Assembly (NCBI GenBank): GCA_965205965.1
Contig: CBDBHT010000006.1
Coordinates: forward strand, 248,001 to 312,000
Direction of reading: 5' to 3'
Length of the DNA stretch: 64,000 bases
Source of the DNA: Bin55 sp965205965
GTDB lineage: Bacteria > Pseudomonadota > Gammaproteobacteria > Pseudomonadales > Azotimanducaceae
The position numbers were made by a program, and so were the translations under genes. Shown here one piece after another: positions 39,175 to 48,339 of the stretch. The number at the start of each line of letters is the position of its first letter. The first letter of the stretch is position 1. A model generated the notes under the pieces. That model was not told the origin of the DNA, made no database searches, and was given only the letters and a program-made list of their open reading frames with translations.

Positions 39175-40623
39175 GTGCTTGGGCTTGCATTTGAATCAGC
39201 CACTTCATTAGCAACTAAGATTCGGCAAAAAGAAATTTCATGCGTCGAATTGCTGCGCATGTATTTTGATCGAGTGGATCGGTACAACGGTGAGCTCAAC
39301 GCCATCGTTGTCGAGAGGCGTGATCAAGCTTTGAAAGAGGCCTACACGGCGGACGTGGCGGTAGCTCGCGGCGACTCACTGGGCCCATTTCATGGTGTTC
39401 CGATGACTGTCAAAGAATCCTACGATGTGGCTGGGATGCCGACGACTTGGGGCGCGCCATACCTCAAAGGCAATATAGCGGAGACGGACGCGCTTGCCGT
39501 ACAGCGGCTGAGACAAGCTGGTGCGATCTTGTTCGGTAAAACAAACGTGCCGTTCTTGCTATCTGATTTTCAAAGCTACAACGAGATTTACGGTACAACC
39601 AACAATCCTTGGGACCTAACACGCTCCCCGGGAGGATCGTCCGGCGGATCTGCGGCCGCCTTGGCCGCAGGACTAACGGGGATCGAATCAGGTTCCGACA
39701 TTGGCGGATCAATCCGGAATCCGGCACACTACAGCGGCGTATTCGGACATAAACCAACATGGAACCTGTTGCCACCTCAAGGCCATGCTCCGTCTGGAGT
39801 GAAGAGTGTTTCCGATCTTTCCGTAATAGGTCCGCTGGCTAGGTCCGCGGAAGATTTGGATGCGGCGGTACGGGTTATGGGAGGGCCTAATGAGATTGAA
39901 TCTCGCGGACTGAGGCTACAGCTTCCTGAACTCGACAAACGGCTGAGCGATCTTCGCGTGGCGGTATGGCGAGACGACGAGATAGCTTCAGTCGATAGCG
40001 AAGTTTCGGAGCGCGTCGACATGGTAGCTGAAGCACTGAAATCGGCGGGTGCCGCCATAAATTACGAAGCGCGGCCATCTTTCACTGCGCGGCATAATCA
40101 AATGGTGTATCAATTTTTGCTGCAGGCGACCGCGTCATCTCGCATAACGGAGGATCAGTATCAACGCGCGTTGGAACGCGCTTCGCAGTTGGATGAGAAC
40201 GATAAAAGTCATCGAGCCATGCTGAAGAGATCCCAGGTCGCGCGCTTCCGGGAGTGGACCGACTACAACGACAAACGCACGCGAATCCGCTGGGCGTGGC
40301 ATGAGTTCTTTCGCGACTACGATGTTTTGATCACGCCAATCATGGCGACTCCGGCAATTAAGCACGATCATCGACCAATGAGTGAACGTTCAATTGAGGT
40401 AAATGACGAAAAACAGGATTACTTTCTGCAGATATTTTGGTCCGGATTGACAACTAACGCGTACCTTCCTTCAACCATAGTTCCGACGGGGCCAAATCGT
40501 GATAGTTTGCCCATTGGAGTGCAGATTGCGGGGCCGGAATATGGGGACTTGATTACCATTGGCGTTGCGAAGGAATTGGAGAAGCAAGGATTTGCATTTG
40601 TGGCACCACCAGACTATCAGTGA
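39175..40623 (+). CDS. Amidase (amidase signature family)
   Basis: 482-aa hydrolase of the GatA/amidase family. The Ser-cisSer-Lys triad is visible as Lys80 (GVPMTVKESYDV), cis-Ser around 155-156 (SPGGSSGGSAAALAAG) and Ser179 (SDIGGSIRNPA). No signal peptide. Start is GTG 39175. GatA is normally next to gatB/gatC, which are absent, and the C-terminal part (YLPSTIVPTGPNRDSLPIGV) fits free amidases that hydrolyse small amides. Its stop overlaps the GTG start of mvaD by 4 nt, so it is the first gene of the mevalonate operon by arrangement. A role in isoprenoid synthesis is not known. Confidence 0.9.
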   Translation: MLGLAFESATSLATKIRQKEISCVELLRMYFDRVDRYNGELNAIVVERRDQALKEAYTADVAVARGDSLGPFHGVPMTVKESYDVAGMPTTWGAPYLKGNIAETDALAVQRLRQAGAILFGKTNVPFLLSDFQSYNEIYGTTNNPWDLTRSPGGSSGGSAAALAAGLTGIESGSDIGGSIRNPAHYSGVFGHKPTWNLLPPQGHAPSGVKSVSDLSVIGPLARSAEDLDAAVRVMGGPNEIESRGLRLQLPELDKRLSDLRVAVWRDDEIASVDSEVSERVDMVAEALKSAGAAINYEARPSFTARHNQMVYQFLLQATASSRITEDQYQRALERASQLDENDKSHRAMLKRSQVARFREWTDYNDKRTRIRWAWHEFFRDYDVLITPIMATPAIKHDHRPMSERSIEVNDEKQDYFLQIFWSGLTTNAYLPSTIVPTGPNRDSLPIGVQIAGPEYGDLITIGVAKELEKQGFAFVAPPDYQ

Positions 40624-41573
40624 ACGGAACTTGTGCGGAGGCGCATCCGAATATCGCGCTGATCAAATATTGGGGCAAGCAGCTGAATAGCCATAATTTC
40701 CCTACCGCCCCATCGTTATCCATTACGCTTGACACGCTAACGACGACGACTCGAGTGGAAGCGGCGGATACCGACCGGTTCCACCTGAACGGGGAATGCG
40801 TCCAGGAACCGAAGATTCTGAACTGGCTGACGGCATTTCGACGGGAATATTCAATTTCGCCAGTTGAGATTCAATCCACCAATAACTTTCCAACGGCGAG
40901 TGGATTGGCTTCTTCCGCATCGGGGTTCGCTGCGATGGTGACTGCTATTGACGCCGCGTTTGACTTGAAATTAAGCGACACAACAAAGTCGTCATGGGCG
41001 AGGCGAGGCTCAGGTTCCGCGGCGAGGTCTATATTCGGTGGATTCGTTACGCTTTCTGAGAAAGATGGAGATTGGATAGCTGAACAGCTGTTAGATTCGG
41101 AACGGTGGCCTTTAGAAGTGGTCATTGCCGTCACGTCGGATAGTCCAAAGCATGTCAGTTCGACGGAGGGGATGCTGCGGAGTCAGAAAAACATACATGC
41201 ATACGCGCAATGGCTTCACAAAACTCGGATGGACTACGAACCTGCGACGGCGGCCGTGTTGGATAGGAATTTCGAAACGCTCGCGGAAATCTCGGAGTCT
41301 AGTTATCGAGCTATGCATTCTTTGATGGCCGCCGCGAGGCCGTCTCTGATTTATATGAACCCTACGACGAGAAAATGCATTGCCGTAGTTGAGCAGATGA
41401 AAACGCGAGGGATGCCGCTTTTTTGCACGGTCGACGCCGGCCCCCAGGTTAAGGTGATTTGTAACCACGGCTACGGGTCGGAAGTGGCGTCTCAACTTCG
41501 AAACACATCTGGAGTCCATAATGTCGTTAAGTGTGGCTTGGGAGATGGTGCACGAATCGTTAAACTCAGTTAG
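40620..41573 (+). CDS. mvaD: Diphosphomevalonate decarboxylase
   Basis: ATP-dependent decarboxylation of mevalonate 5-diphosphate to isopentenyl diphosphate. Starts at GTG 40620, overlapping the amidase stop. Diagnostic motifs: PNIALIKYWGKQ near the N-terminus, SLSITLDTLTTTT, the GHMP ATP loop FPTASGLASSASGFAAM, and RRGSGSAARSIFGGFV with the conserved serine/arginine residues. The tail has the GHMP motif-3-like FCTVDAGPQVKVIC with the catalytic-site Asp of this family. 317 aa is the normal size. The 3' end overlaps the next gene by 53 bp. Confidence 0.95.
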   Translation: MNGTCAEAHPNIALIKYWGKQLNSHNFPTAPSLSITLDTLTTTTRVEAADTDRFHLNGECVQEPKILNWLTAFRREYSISPVEIQSTNNFPTASGLASSASGFAAMVTAIDAAFDLKLSDTTKSSWARRGSGSAARSIFGGFVTLSEKDGDWIAEQLLDSERWPLEVVIAVTSDSPKHVSSTEGMLRSQKNIHAYAQWLHKTRMDYEPATAAVLDRNFETLAEISESSYRAMHSLMAAARPSLIYMNPTTRKCIAVVEQMKTRGMPLFCTVDAGPQVKVICNHGYGSEVASQLRNTSGVHNVVKCGLGDGARIVKLS

Positions 41574-42525
41574 TTCAACGGCGCCTGGGAAGGTGGTGCT
41601 GAGTGGTGAATATGCAGTTCTTGCTGGCGCACCTGCAATCGTGGCTGCCGTGGGCCGTCGTGCTCGATGCGCGATGAAGATCCTGTCTTGCGGAGGATGG
41701 ACCTTCCAAACGCATCGTTCCGATTGGTATTCACGTCATTCGCGAGAGGAGATTTGCAGTGAGTTGGAAGCGAATGATCCTGCAAATTTAGTACGAACCA
41801 TAAACGTATCGGTCGAGTTGCCTGAGCACGCGGAAGTACTGATCGATACGAAAGCATTCTTTATGCGAAATAACAAACTAGGTATAGGTTCAAGCGCAGC
41901 CGCTCTCGTGGCAACGTATTCTGCACTGTCGTATATAGTTGAATCGCAACCGTCGTTTGAAGAAGTAAGAGACGCCCACGTTAGCTGGCAAGGCGGAAGG
42001 GGTAGCGGTGTTGATGTGGCGGCTTCGTGGTTCGGCGGTACGCTCCTGTATCAAAATGGGATGGCTCAGAGTGTTCAGCTTGCGCCTGAACTATGCTTTA
42101 GCTTTATCTTCACCCATACGAGTAGTAGTACGTTAGACAAATTAAAGAGGTTCCAGGACTGGCAAACTGAAAAGCCGTATCGAGAATTGACCAATTTAGT
42201 CGGAAAAGCTGAATCTGTGGTGAATTCCATTAGCGATGCGTCCGATTACCTTGGAACTATGAATATGTATATTGAAGCATTGCGAAGCATGGACCGTGCG
42301 TCTGAATTAGGTATTTGGGGATCGGGACATAACGAAGCGGCATTGGCTGCCGAGCACTTGGGTATCACTTATAAACCGTGTGGTGCTGGTGGTGGCGACG
42401 TCGGAGTCGGGATATCAACCGAACCAGATCGTAACACGATGTTTGAAGAGAGTGTGTTGGGCTTGGGTTTCACCGTGCTGGATTTAGCTATTACAAATAA
42501 AGGCGTTCAAGTTGAGAAAGTCTGA
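41521..42525 (+). CDS. Phosphomevalonate kinase (GHMP family)
   Basis: Phosphorylates mevalonate 5-phosphate to the diphosphate. GHMP motif 1 SSTAPGKVVLSGEYAVLAG, motif 2 NNKLGIGSSAAALVATYSAL and motif 3 KPCGAGGGDVGVGI are all present; WQGGRGSGVDVAASWFGG matches the acceptor-binding part of bacterial PMKs (MvaK2-like). The track-wide start at ATG 41521 lies inside mvaD; an alternative is ATG 41545 (MVHESLNS). Either gives a long overlap, implying translational coupling. The stop overlaps the next start by 14 bp. Assignment to PMK rather than mevalonate kinase follows from these motifs and because mevalonate kinase is found in the next gene. Confidence 0.88.
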   Translation: MSLSVAWEMVHESLNSVSSTAPGKVVLSGEYAVLAGAPAIVAAVGRRARCAMKILSCGGWTFQTHRSDWYSRHSREEICSELEANDPANLVRTINVSVELPEHAEVLIDTKAFFMRNNKLGIGSSAAALVATYSALSYIVESQPSFEEVRDAHVSWQGGRGSGVDVAASWFGGTLLYQNGMAQSVQLAPELCFSFIFTHTSSSTLDKLKRFQDWQTEKPYRELTNLVGKAESVVNSISDASDYLGTMNMYIEALRSMDRASELGIWGSGHNEAALAAEHLGITYKPCGAGGGDVGVGISTEPDRNTMFEESVLGLGFTVLDLAITNKGVQVEKV

Positions 42526-44755
42526 GAACGGTTCGCGTATACCGGGATTTTTCCAGCTTGATCTCGCGCAACGTATTGATGCGCTTGTTGAACATGGTCT
42601 GATCAACGAGTCGGAGGCACGGGCTCTCAAGTCCGGGTCGTATCAGTTAAAACCTCACGTAGCCGACCGCATGATCGAAAACGTAATTGGCGTGCTAGGC
42701 TTACCGCTCGGTCTAGGTTTGAACTTTCTAGTTAACGGGGAGGAGTTTGTCGTACCCCTGGCAGTGGAGGAACCTTCAGTTGTTGCTGGGCTGTCTGGGG
42801 CCGCGAAAACTGCCAGATCGGGAGGTGGTTTCACGGCAACCACAACGGACTTAATACTCATCGGTCAAGTGCAGGTTGTCGAATTGAACAACCCTGAGTT
42901 AAGTCGTGACCAATTGCTGGCTAAACGGGAGGATATTCTCAATCTTGCCAACAGCTTACATCCCAAAATGCTGGCGCGGGGTGGCGGTGCAAAGGACATC
43001 GAGGTACACGTACATGGACCCGATAATGAATCTGAGCAACCCATGCTCGTACTGCACTTGTTGGTGGATACCTGTGATGCCATGGGTGCAAATGTAGTCA
43101 ATAGTATGTGCGAGGGAGTATCCAGCCTTGTGGAGGCAATCACTGGAGGCAAGGTGTTCCTTAGGATTCTTTCCAATCTTACCGATCGCGCGTTAGTTCG
43201 CGCGAGTGTTCGGATACCGACTGAACGGCTTGCGGTGCGCGGATATACCGGTGACAAGGTGCGCGATGGCATCATTCTCGCGAATGACTTAGCTCGAGTG
43301 GACCCGTACCGGGCTGCTACCCATAACAAGGGAATCATGAACGGCGTTGATGCAGTAGCGATTGCGACTGGTAATGATTTTCGGGCTATTGAGGCAGCAG
43401 CCCATGCTTACGCAGCGCGGGACGGTCGTTATCGGGCACTGACGCGTTGGTATAAAGATGAAGGTTTTTTGATCGGCGAGATCGTAATGCCCATGAAAGT
43501 CGGTACCGTTGGTGGATCGTTGGAGACCAATCCAACCGTGCGCATTAGCCACCGTCTGCTTGGGTCACCCGACGCGAAGACGCTTGCAAGCGTCATGGGG
43601 GCAGTAGGCCTTGCACAGAATTTTGCGGCACTTCGAGCATTGTCATCCGCGGGGATCCAACAAAATCATATGACGTTACATGCACGTAGCGTTACTACGG
43701 CTGCAAAAGTGCCCTCGGAACATTTCGATGCGGTGGTAGATGCACTAATCGAAGATGGCGATATCAAAATTTGGAAAGCTAGAGACATTCTTGGACGTGT
43801 AGAAGCTTCAATTCAAACGTTGAAGGAGGCTGAACCAAGGAGTTCGGCCAATGGTAAAGTAATACTTTTCGGTGAACACGCCGTAGTGTATGGGAGACCT
43901 GCACTTGCAGTACCAGTACCACTTGCCGTGGAGGCGCGTATAATCGACGCGGACTCAAAGACTCTTGTAATACCTCGTTGGGGCGTTGAACAGCGGATAC
44001 CTGCGAAATCAGAAAATCCAAGGGGCGTCGCCGGCATCTTAGCTTTGCTACTTGAGCACCTCCAGCTTTCGCGTCGCAAAATGATCATTGAAGTCTTTCC
44101 AAACGTACCGCGTGCGATGGGATTAGGGGGATCATCAGCAATGGCCGTTGCCGTGATCCGCGCACTTTCAGATCACTATAAACTTGGACTGACCGATGAT
44201 GCAGTAAACGATCTAGCGTTTCGTTGTGAGGAGGAGGTACACGGAACGGCATCGGGAGTGGACAACACTATCGCTACGTTTGGTGTACCAATATTGTTTC
44301 AAAGGTACGATGGCGAGAAATCTAGTCATCGCACAATACGCCCCGGTGTGAGGATTCCGATTGTAATCGGTATATCGGGCAAGGAAAGCTTGACTGCTAG
44401 CATGGTGGCTAAGGTAGCTTCAGCTCGAGACCGTCAAATGGGCCAATACGAAGCAATTTTCGATCAGATAGCAGAATTAACACGTCTTGGTACCGATGCG
44501 TTTGAAAAAGGCGATCTTCTGTCCCTTGGTGAACTTATGAATATGTGTCACGGTTTTTTAAACGGCATGCAGTTATCAACGCCGGAGCTGGAAGCCATGA
44601 TTCATATTTCGCGAGCAAGTGGAGCAGCGGGTGCTAAAGTGACCGGGGCGGGGGGTGGCGGCAGTATTGTTGCAATTTGTCCGGAGCATCAAGACGACAT
44701 TGTTGCAGCCATCGAGTCCGAAGGTTTTCGAACTTTGGCGTTTGAATTGCAATAA
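42512..44755 (+). CDS. Fused class II HMG-CoA reductase-mevalonate kinase
   Basis: 747 aa, two complete enzymes in one frame. Residues 1 to about 435 are class II HMG-CoA reductase: SRIPGFFQLD at the start, AVEEPSVVA with Glu86/87, HNKGIMNGVDAVAIATGNDF giving Lys273 and Asp289, and NHMTLHAR giving catalytic His386. From about 445 a GHMP mevalonate kinase follows: GKVILFGEHAVVYG (448-461), PRAMGLGGSSAMAV (533-546), GTASGVDNTIATFG with catalytic Asp584, and KVTGAGGGGS (709-718). The linker is under 15 residues. Together it would turn HMG-CoA into mevalonate and then 5-phosphomevalonate. There is no stop, frame change or internal start needed. Start ATG 42512 overlaps the PMK gene. Confidence 0.93.
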   Translation: MRKSENGSRIPGFFQLDLAQRIDALVEHGLINESEARALKSGSYQLKPHVADRMIENVIGVLGLPLGLGLNFLVNGEEFVVPLAVEEPSVVAGLSGAAKTARSGGGFTATTTDLILIGQVQVVELNNPELSRDQLLAKREDILNLANSLHPKMLARGGGAKDIEVHVHGPDNESEQPMLVLHLLVDTCDAMGANVVNSMCEGVSSLVEAITGGKVFLRILSNLTDRALVRASVRIPTERLAVRGYTGDKVRDGIILANDLARVDPYRAATHNKGIMNGVDAVAIATGNDFRAIEAAAHAYAARDGRYRALTRWYKDEGFLIGEIVMPMKVGTVGGSLETNPTVRISHRLLGSPDAKTLASVMGAVGLAQNFAALRALSSAGIQQNHMTLHARSVTTAAKVPSEHFDAVVDALIEDGDIKIWKARDILGRVEASIQTLKEAEPRSSANGKVILFGEHAVVYGRPALAVPVPLAVEARIIDADSKTLVIPRWGVEQRIPAKSENPRGVAGILALLLEHLQLSRRKMIIEVFPNVPRAMGLGGSSAMAVAVIRALSDHYKLGLTDDAVNDLAFRCEEEVHGTASGVDNTIATFGVPILFQRYDGEKSSHRTIRPGVRIPIVIGISGKESLTASMVAKVASARDRQMGQYEAIFDQIAELTRLGTDAFEKGDLLSLGELMNMCHGFLNGMQLSTPELEAMIHISRASGAAGAKVTGAGGGGSIVAICPEHQDDIVAAIESEGFRTLAFELQ

Positions 44756-44779
44756 AGTAAATATGAGAGGTTAGAGATT

Positions 44780-45550
44780 TTGCGACTAGCTACATGGAAC
44801 ATTAACGGCATTAATGCACGAATGGCTTACCTCGAGTCATGGATTGAAGAGCGTAATCCTGATGTTGTTGGACTGCAGGAGTTAAAAATAGTCGACGAGG
44901 CGTTTCCCTCCACACGATTCCAAGAACTTGGTTACTACTCCGTTTCCCATGGTCAAAAAGCATGGAACGGTGTGGCGATTCTGAGCCGTCTTGCGATGAA
45001 GGCGACGCAGATTGGGCTTCCAGGCCAAGAAGAGAACGGATCACGATTGATTGCAGCGCAAATCGGCAATGTCCATTTCACTACGGTGTACTGCCCAAAC
45101 GGAAAAACACTGGAACATGAGGACTTTCAGATGAAGCTCCGTTGGTTGGATTCTTTAGCTGATTATTGTGAAAACATAAAAAATCGGGGGACCGTGGTGG
45201 TGTGTGGTGATTTCAATGCTGTTCCAGCAGCTATAGACAGCCACATGGGCAAGGAAGGTGAAGGATTAATCTTTCATACGGACCAAGAACGAGCTAGATT
45301 GAGGCGGCTTTCCGATCTTGGATTGAAGGACCTTTACCGCGAGAAGAACCCCGATCAACAAGCTTTTTCGTGGTGGGATTATCGGGGTGGTGCGTTTCGT
45401 TTCGGCCGTGGGTTGCGGATTGATCTGATGCTAGGGAGTGAATCTTTTTTACAACAAGTAATAGGGATAACGATTGACCGTGACTTTCGCAAAAAGAAGG
45501 AAGGCATGACGGCTTCTGATCACGCACCGGTGTACGTGGACCTAGACTGA
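44780..45550 (+). CDS. xthA: Exodeoxyribonuclease III (AP endonuclease)
   Basis: 256-aa Mg-dependent 3'-5' exonuclease and AP endonuclease of base-excision repair. Motifs in order: ATWNINGINAR, GLQELK (metal Glu), VYCPNG, GDFNAVP (catalytic Asp-Asn), and terminal TASDHAPVYVD with the active His. Starts at TTG 44780 behind GAGAGG, 24 nt after the HMGR-MVK stop, so it could be read in the same transcript. Length and motif set are fully standard. Confidence 0.95.
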   Translation: MRLATWNINGINARMAYLESWIEERNPDVVGLQELKIVDEAFPSTRFQELGYYSVSHGQKAWNGVAILSRLAMKATQIGLPGQEENGSRLIAAQIGNVHFTTVYCPNGKTLEHEDFQMKLRWLDSLADYCENIKNRGTVVVCGDFNAVPAAIDSHMGKEGEGLIFHTDQERARLRRLSDLGLKDLYREKNPDQQAFSWWDYRGGAFRFGRGLRIDLMLGSESFLQQVIGITIDRDFRKKKEGMTASDHAPVYVDLD

Positions 45551-45590
45551 CTTACGGTGGCCTCTATAAAATCCGATTCTGACTAGTAGT

Positions 45591-46328
45591 TTAACTGGTT
45601 TTAATTTTCGGGTATAGATGCTTCAGTTTGGTGCGCGCGTCGTCGACGCTGAGCTGCCAGTCGACCCCGGTCTGTTCGCGATTGCGCTCCTTGGTCCAGG
45701 CCGCCGTTTCCGACGTGACCAAAGCCCTGCTCTCGATCCGGCGATCCAGGCACTGGCGATGCAACGCACTGAACTCCAGTTCCGCGACGTTCAGCCAGCT
45801 CCCGTGTTTCGGCGTGTGCACCAAGTGGATGCGGTCGTTCAACCGACTGGCTTTGGCCGCCGGGAACGCGGCGTAGAACGAGTCACCGCTGTGGGTGTTC
45901 AAGTTGTCGCACACCAGCGTGATGCTTTCCGCATCCTGGTAACGCGGCAGATTCGCCAGTGCGCGCACTTGCTTCGCCCAATCCAACGTCGTGCGCCGTT
46001 GGGTGACAGCCACTGTCCGCCAGCCGGACAGCGGCTCGCCGAACATCCACACCGTGCATTCTCCCCGGCGGAGGTAGTGGGCGTCGTACTTCTCCGGCGA
46101 CCCGGGGCGTACCGGTAACTTCTCGCGGACTTCCGCCACTAGCTGCTTGCTCATCTCGTCCATGCACACCACCGGATGCCGCGGGTCGTACGGCCGCCGG
46201 TATACCTTAAGCACCCGCTCCATGCCGGCCACGAAATGGTGGCTTTGTTTCTTCGGGATACACCACATTTCCCTCCGCCATGGTTTCAATTCGTTTTTTT
46301 TAACGCCTGCCGCACGGTCTCCTCGCAA
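45591..46328 (-). CDS. IS630 transposase OrfB (DDE part)
   Basis: Contains the catalytic half: VVCMDEMSKQLV (first Asp), LVCDNLNTHSGDSFYAAFP (second Asp), HTPKHGSWLNVAELEFSALH (Glu). It overlaps OrfA by 43 bp in the -1 frame and has no convincing start of its own, which fits expression by frameshifting at the A8 tract. No internal stop, so the element may be functional. Confidence 0.88.
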   Translation of the reverse strand: MRGDRAAGVKKNELKPWRREMWCIPKKQSHHFVAGMERVLKVYRRPYDPRHPVVCMDEMSKQLVAEVREKLPVRPGSPEKYDAHYLRRGECTVWMFGEPLSGWRTVAVTQRRTTLDWAKQVRALANLPRYQDAESITLVCDNLNTHSGDSFYAAFPAAKASRLNDRIHLVHTPKHGSWLNVAELEFSALHRQCLDRRIESRALVTSETAAWTKERNREQTGVDWQLSVDDARTKLKHLYPKIKTS

Positions 46329-46744
46329 ATCGATTCGACCACTTCAAGCCGCACCAGCTCTTCCGCCAGCAGCTTCACGGTCCACCGAACGCGGCCTTCC
46401 GGTGGAACCGAACAGGCCACCTGAACCAGACGCGCTTCCTTCTCCCCGTCCAACTTCTTCGGCACTGGAGGCAACGGCCGAGGCCTGCGCTCCAGAGCCA
46501 CCATCGGCCCCTGCTCCACCGCCCGCCGACGCACGTGCTGGCAGGTCCGCTCCGTTACCCCCAGCGCATCCACCACCTGCATGTCCGTCAGTGCCGGGCC
46601 AGCACCCCCCTGATCCACGGCCAGCAGAATCCGTGCACGCTGCAGCTTCGTCGCCGACACCGCACGACGCGTGCTCGACTTCAGCACCGCTTCCAACTCA
46701 TCCCGCTCATCCTGAGCTAACTCCACCATGTATTTCTTCGGCAT
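46286..46744 (-). CDS. IS630 transposase OrfA (HTH part)
   Basis: Starts MPKKYMVELAQDERDELEAV (ATG 46744) and carries the helix-turn-helix region (MQVVDALGVTERTCQHVRRR) and the KLLAEELVRLEVVESICEET segment of IS630 transposases. It ends QALKKTN at a run of eight A (T on the plus strand, 46294-46301). A -1 slip on A-AAA-AAA-C would continue into OrfB as LKKNELKPWRREMW, so the pair probably makes one fusion transposase by programmed frameshifting. Confidence 0.85.
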   Translation of the reverse strand: MPKKYMVELAQDERDELEAVLKSSTRRAVSATKLQRARILLAVDQGGAGPALTDMQVVDALGVTERTCQHVRRRAVEQGPMVALERRPRPLPPVPKKLDGEKEARLVQVACSVPPEGRVRWTVKLLAEELVRLEVVESICEETVRQALKKTN

Positions 46745-46840
46745 CGAATCCTCCTGATCCCAGAACCCCTTCCACTCCACTATTATAAACACGTATTGTT
46801 AGAACGGGTAGCCTACTAGGGATCTTCCGACTGCGGTGTT

Positions 46841-47133
46841 TTCTTGACTAATGCATCCTATGCACTGTGTGTTTTTCGGAGTGGAATGGGCCGTTTGCTT
46901 CCGATTTCCGTGACGTTCCCCAGAAATTTCCAGCGAACGAGTGTCCGGGCGATGGAAGTCGGTTCTGGGCGTGGTTGGAGGTGGTTTCCGTCCGGAATCG
47001 AGGCTTTTTGCGAGGGTTTGGCGGCGCAGGAGAGCGTGGGGGAAGAGCCCAAGGGATCCTCTCTGGTGCGCGGCGCGATGGTTGCTGCCCGGGCATCCGT
47101 TCGGGCATGTTCTGGCGGGGCGGGTTCGCGTAG
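46841..47133. other. GC-rich fragment of unknown origin
   Basis: Frames are open on both strands because of high GC. No motif recognised. It joins directly to the 5'-truncated IS1595 transposase, so it is probably a fragment of another element. Confidence 0.35.
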
Positions 47134-47859
47134 GTGCGAATCGGAACTGGCACAGTTATGAAAGGGTCGAAGCTAAGCTTGCAAACTTGGATATTAGCAG
47201 TGTATCTTCTATCTACCAGCTTGAAAGGTCAGGCGAGCATGAAGTTACCACGGGACCTGGGAGTATCTCAGCCGACAGCGTGGTACTTGGCACATCGCAT
47301 TCGGGAAAGTTGGGACGATGAACAAGGATTGTTAGCGGGTCCTGTGGAGGTTGATGAAAGCCACATGGGCAGGAAACAAAGGAATATGTCCAATGCTAAA
47401 CGAAAGGAGTTGACTGGCCGTGGCTCGGTCGGCAAGACCGCTGTTATCGGGGCTAAGGACCGTGCAACCAACAGTGTTGCGGCAGAAGTGGTCGGGTCTA
47501 CAGACTCGGATACGTTAGAACGATTTGTCATCGATCATGCGAACGCAGGTGCAACGGTTTACACCGGTGACGCCCCCGCTTACGACAACATTCCGTTTGA
47601 ACACGCAACTGTCAAATATTCTGTAGCTGAATTTGTCCGAGATCAGGCCCATACAAATGGCATTGAATCCTTCTGGTTCATGCTCAAGCGCGGGCACAAA
47701 GGCATCTATCACAAGATGAGCGTGAAGCACCTGCATCGTTACGTGAACGAGTACGCAGGTCGACACAACCTGCGAGAGCACAATACCGAAGATCAGATGA
47801 GAAAGACGGTTAAGAATATGACCGGTAAGGAATTATGCTACCAAGATTTGGTTGCCTAG
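47134..47859 (+). CDS. IS1595-family transposase A, 5'-truncated
   Basis: 241 aa. Lacks the N-terminal zinc ribbon of the family: the recognisable part begins GTVMKGSKLSLQTWILAVYL, where complete proteins have about 60 residues before. Catalytic region is intact: EVDESHMG (first Asp), GKTAVIGAKDR, YTGDAPAY (second Asp), and the typical AHTNGIESFWFMLKRG (Asn/Glu region) with HKMSVKHLHRYVNEYAGRHN. The methyltransferase gene overlaps or follows it by at most 4 nt. Belongs to the same subgroup as the transposase at 50125-51097. Confidence 0.8.
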   Translation: MRIGTGTVMKGSKLSLQTWILAVYLLSTSLKGQASMKLPRDLGVSQPTAWYLAHRIRESWDDEQGLLAGPVEVDESHMGRKQRNMSNAKRKELTGRGSVGKTAVIGAKDRATNSVAAEVVGSTDSDTLERFVIDHANAGATVYTGDAPAYDNIPFEHATVKYSVAEFVRDQAHTNGIESFWFMLKRGHKGIYHKMSVKHLHRYVNEYAGRHNLREHNTEDQMRKTVKNMTGKELCYQDLVA

Positions 47860-48213
47860 TATCTTGGACTGCAAACCTTTATTGAAATGGCCTGGTGGGA
47901 AGACGGGTGAAATTTCAGAGATTGCGCCCAGAATTCCTCCACATGACAGATATTTTGAGCCATTCTTCGGAAGGGGAAGCATATTCTTTAGCCAAATCAA
48001 TAAGTCTTCCTATGTTAATGACTCGCATCATGACTTGATGATGTTCTATAAGTGCGTCAAAAATCAGGATGCGCACTTTTTTCTTTGCTTGACAACTTCA
48101 TAGCTGATTGGAACCGACGAGCAGACGATCGACCATCCATCTATATGGAGATCAGGTCCCGATACAACAGCGCGAAGGAAGCCACTATTCAGAAAGCTGT
48201 GGACTTTTTATTA
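47852..48213 (+). pseudogene. D12-class adenine methyltransferase A, 5' part (interrupted)
   Basis: Starts at TTG 47852 or TTG 47864 (MDCKPLLKWPGGKTGEISE). Includes the SAM motif PFFGRGSIFF and VNDSHHDLMMFYKC. A frame change near 48088 (T-run) shifts to LDNFIADWNRRADDRPS and then QKAVDF, where the 2.94-kb transposon begins at 48214. The 3' part resumes at 51153. Closely related to the intact methyltransferase in the insert. Confidence 0.85.
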
Positions 48214-48339
48214 GGGATTATAAGGATGACTTGACAGATGCCGCACCGTGGATTGCTGGTTTCCTGAATAGCTTTTGCAATACAGGGTTTACCACATCAT
48301 TAACATGTTTTCGTTGTGCTTTGCTGGCGGCTTTATTGT

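Larger units (their letters stand above)
45551..46840 (-). mobile_element. IS630-family insertion sequence
   Basis: Holds two overlapping transposase frames on the minus strand (next two entries). Edges are approximate: on the left, CTAGTAGTTTAACTGG is shared with the right end of the IS630 remnant at 17645-18262; on the right the boundary is near 46795. IS630 elements insert at TA; I could not fix a matched pair of ends. Confidence 0.75.

Noticed and set aside
46844..47321. Plus-strand frames in the GC-rich segment before the IS1595 transposase
   Set aside because: Several mutually overlapping frames without motifs; probably a fragment of another element.
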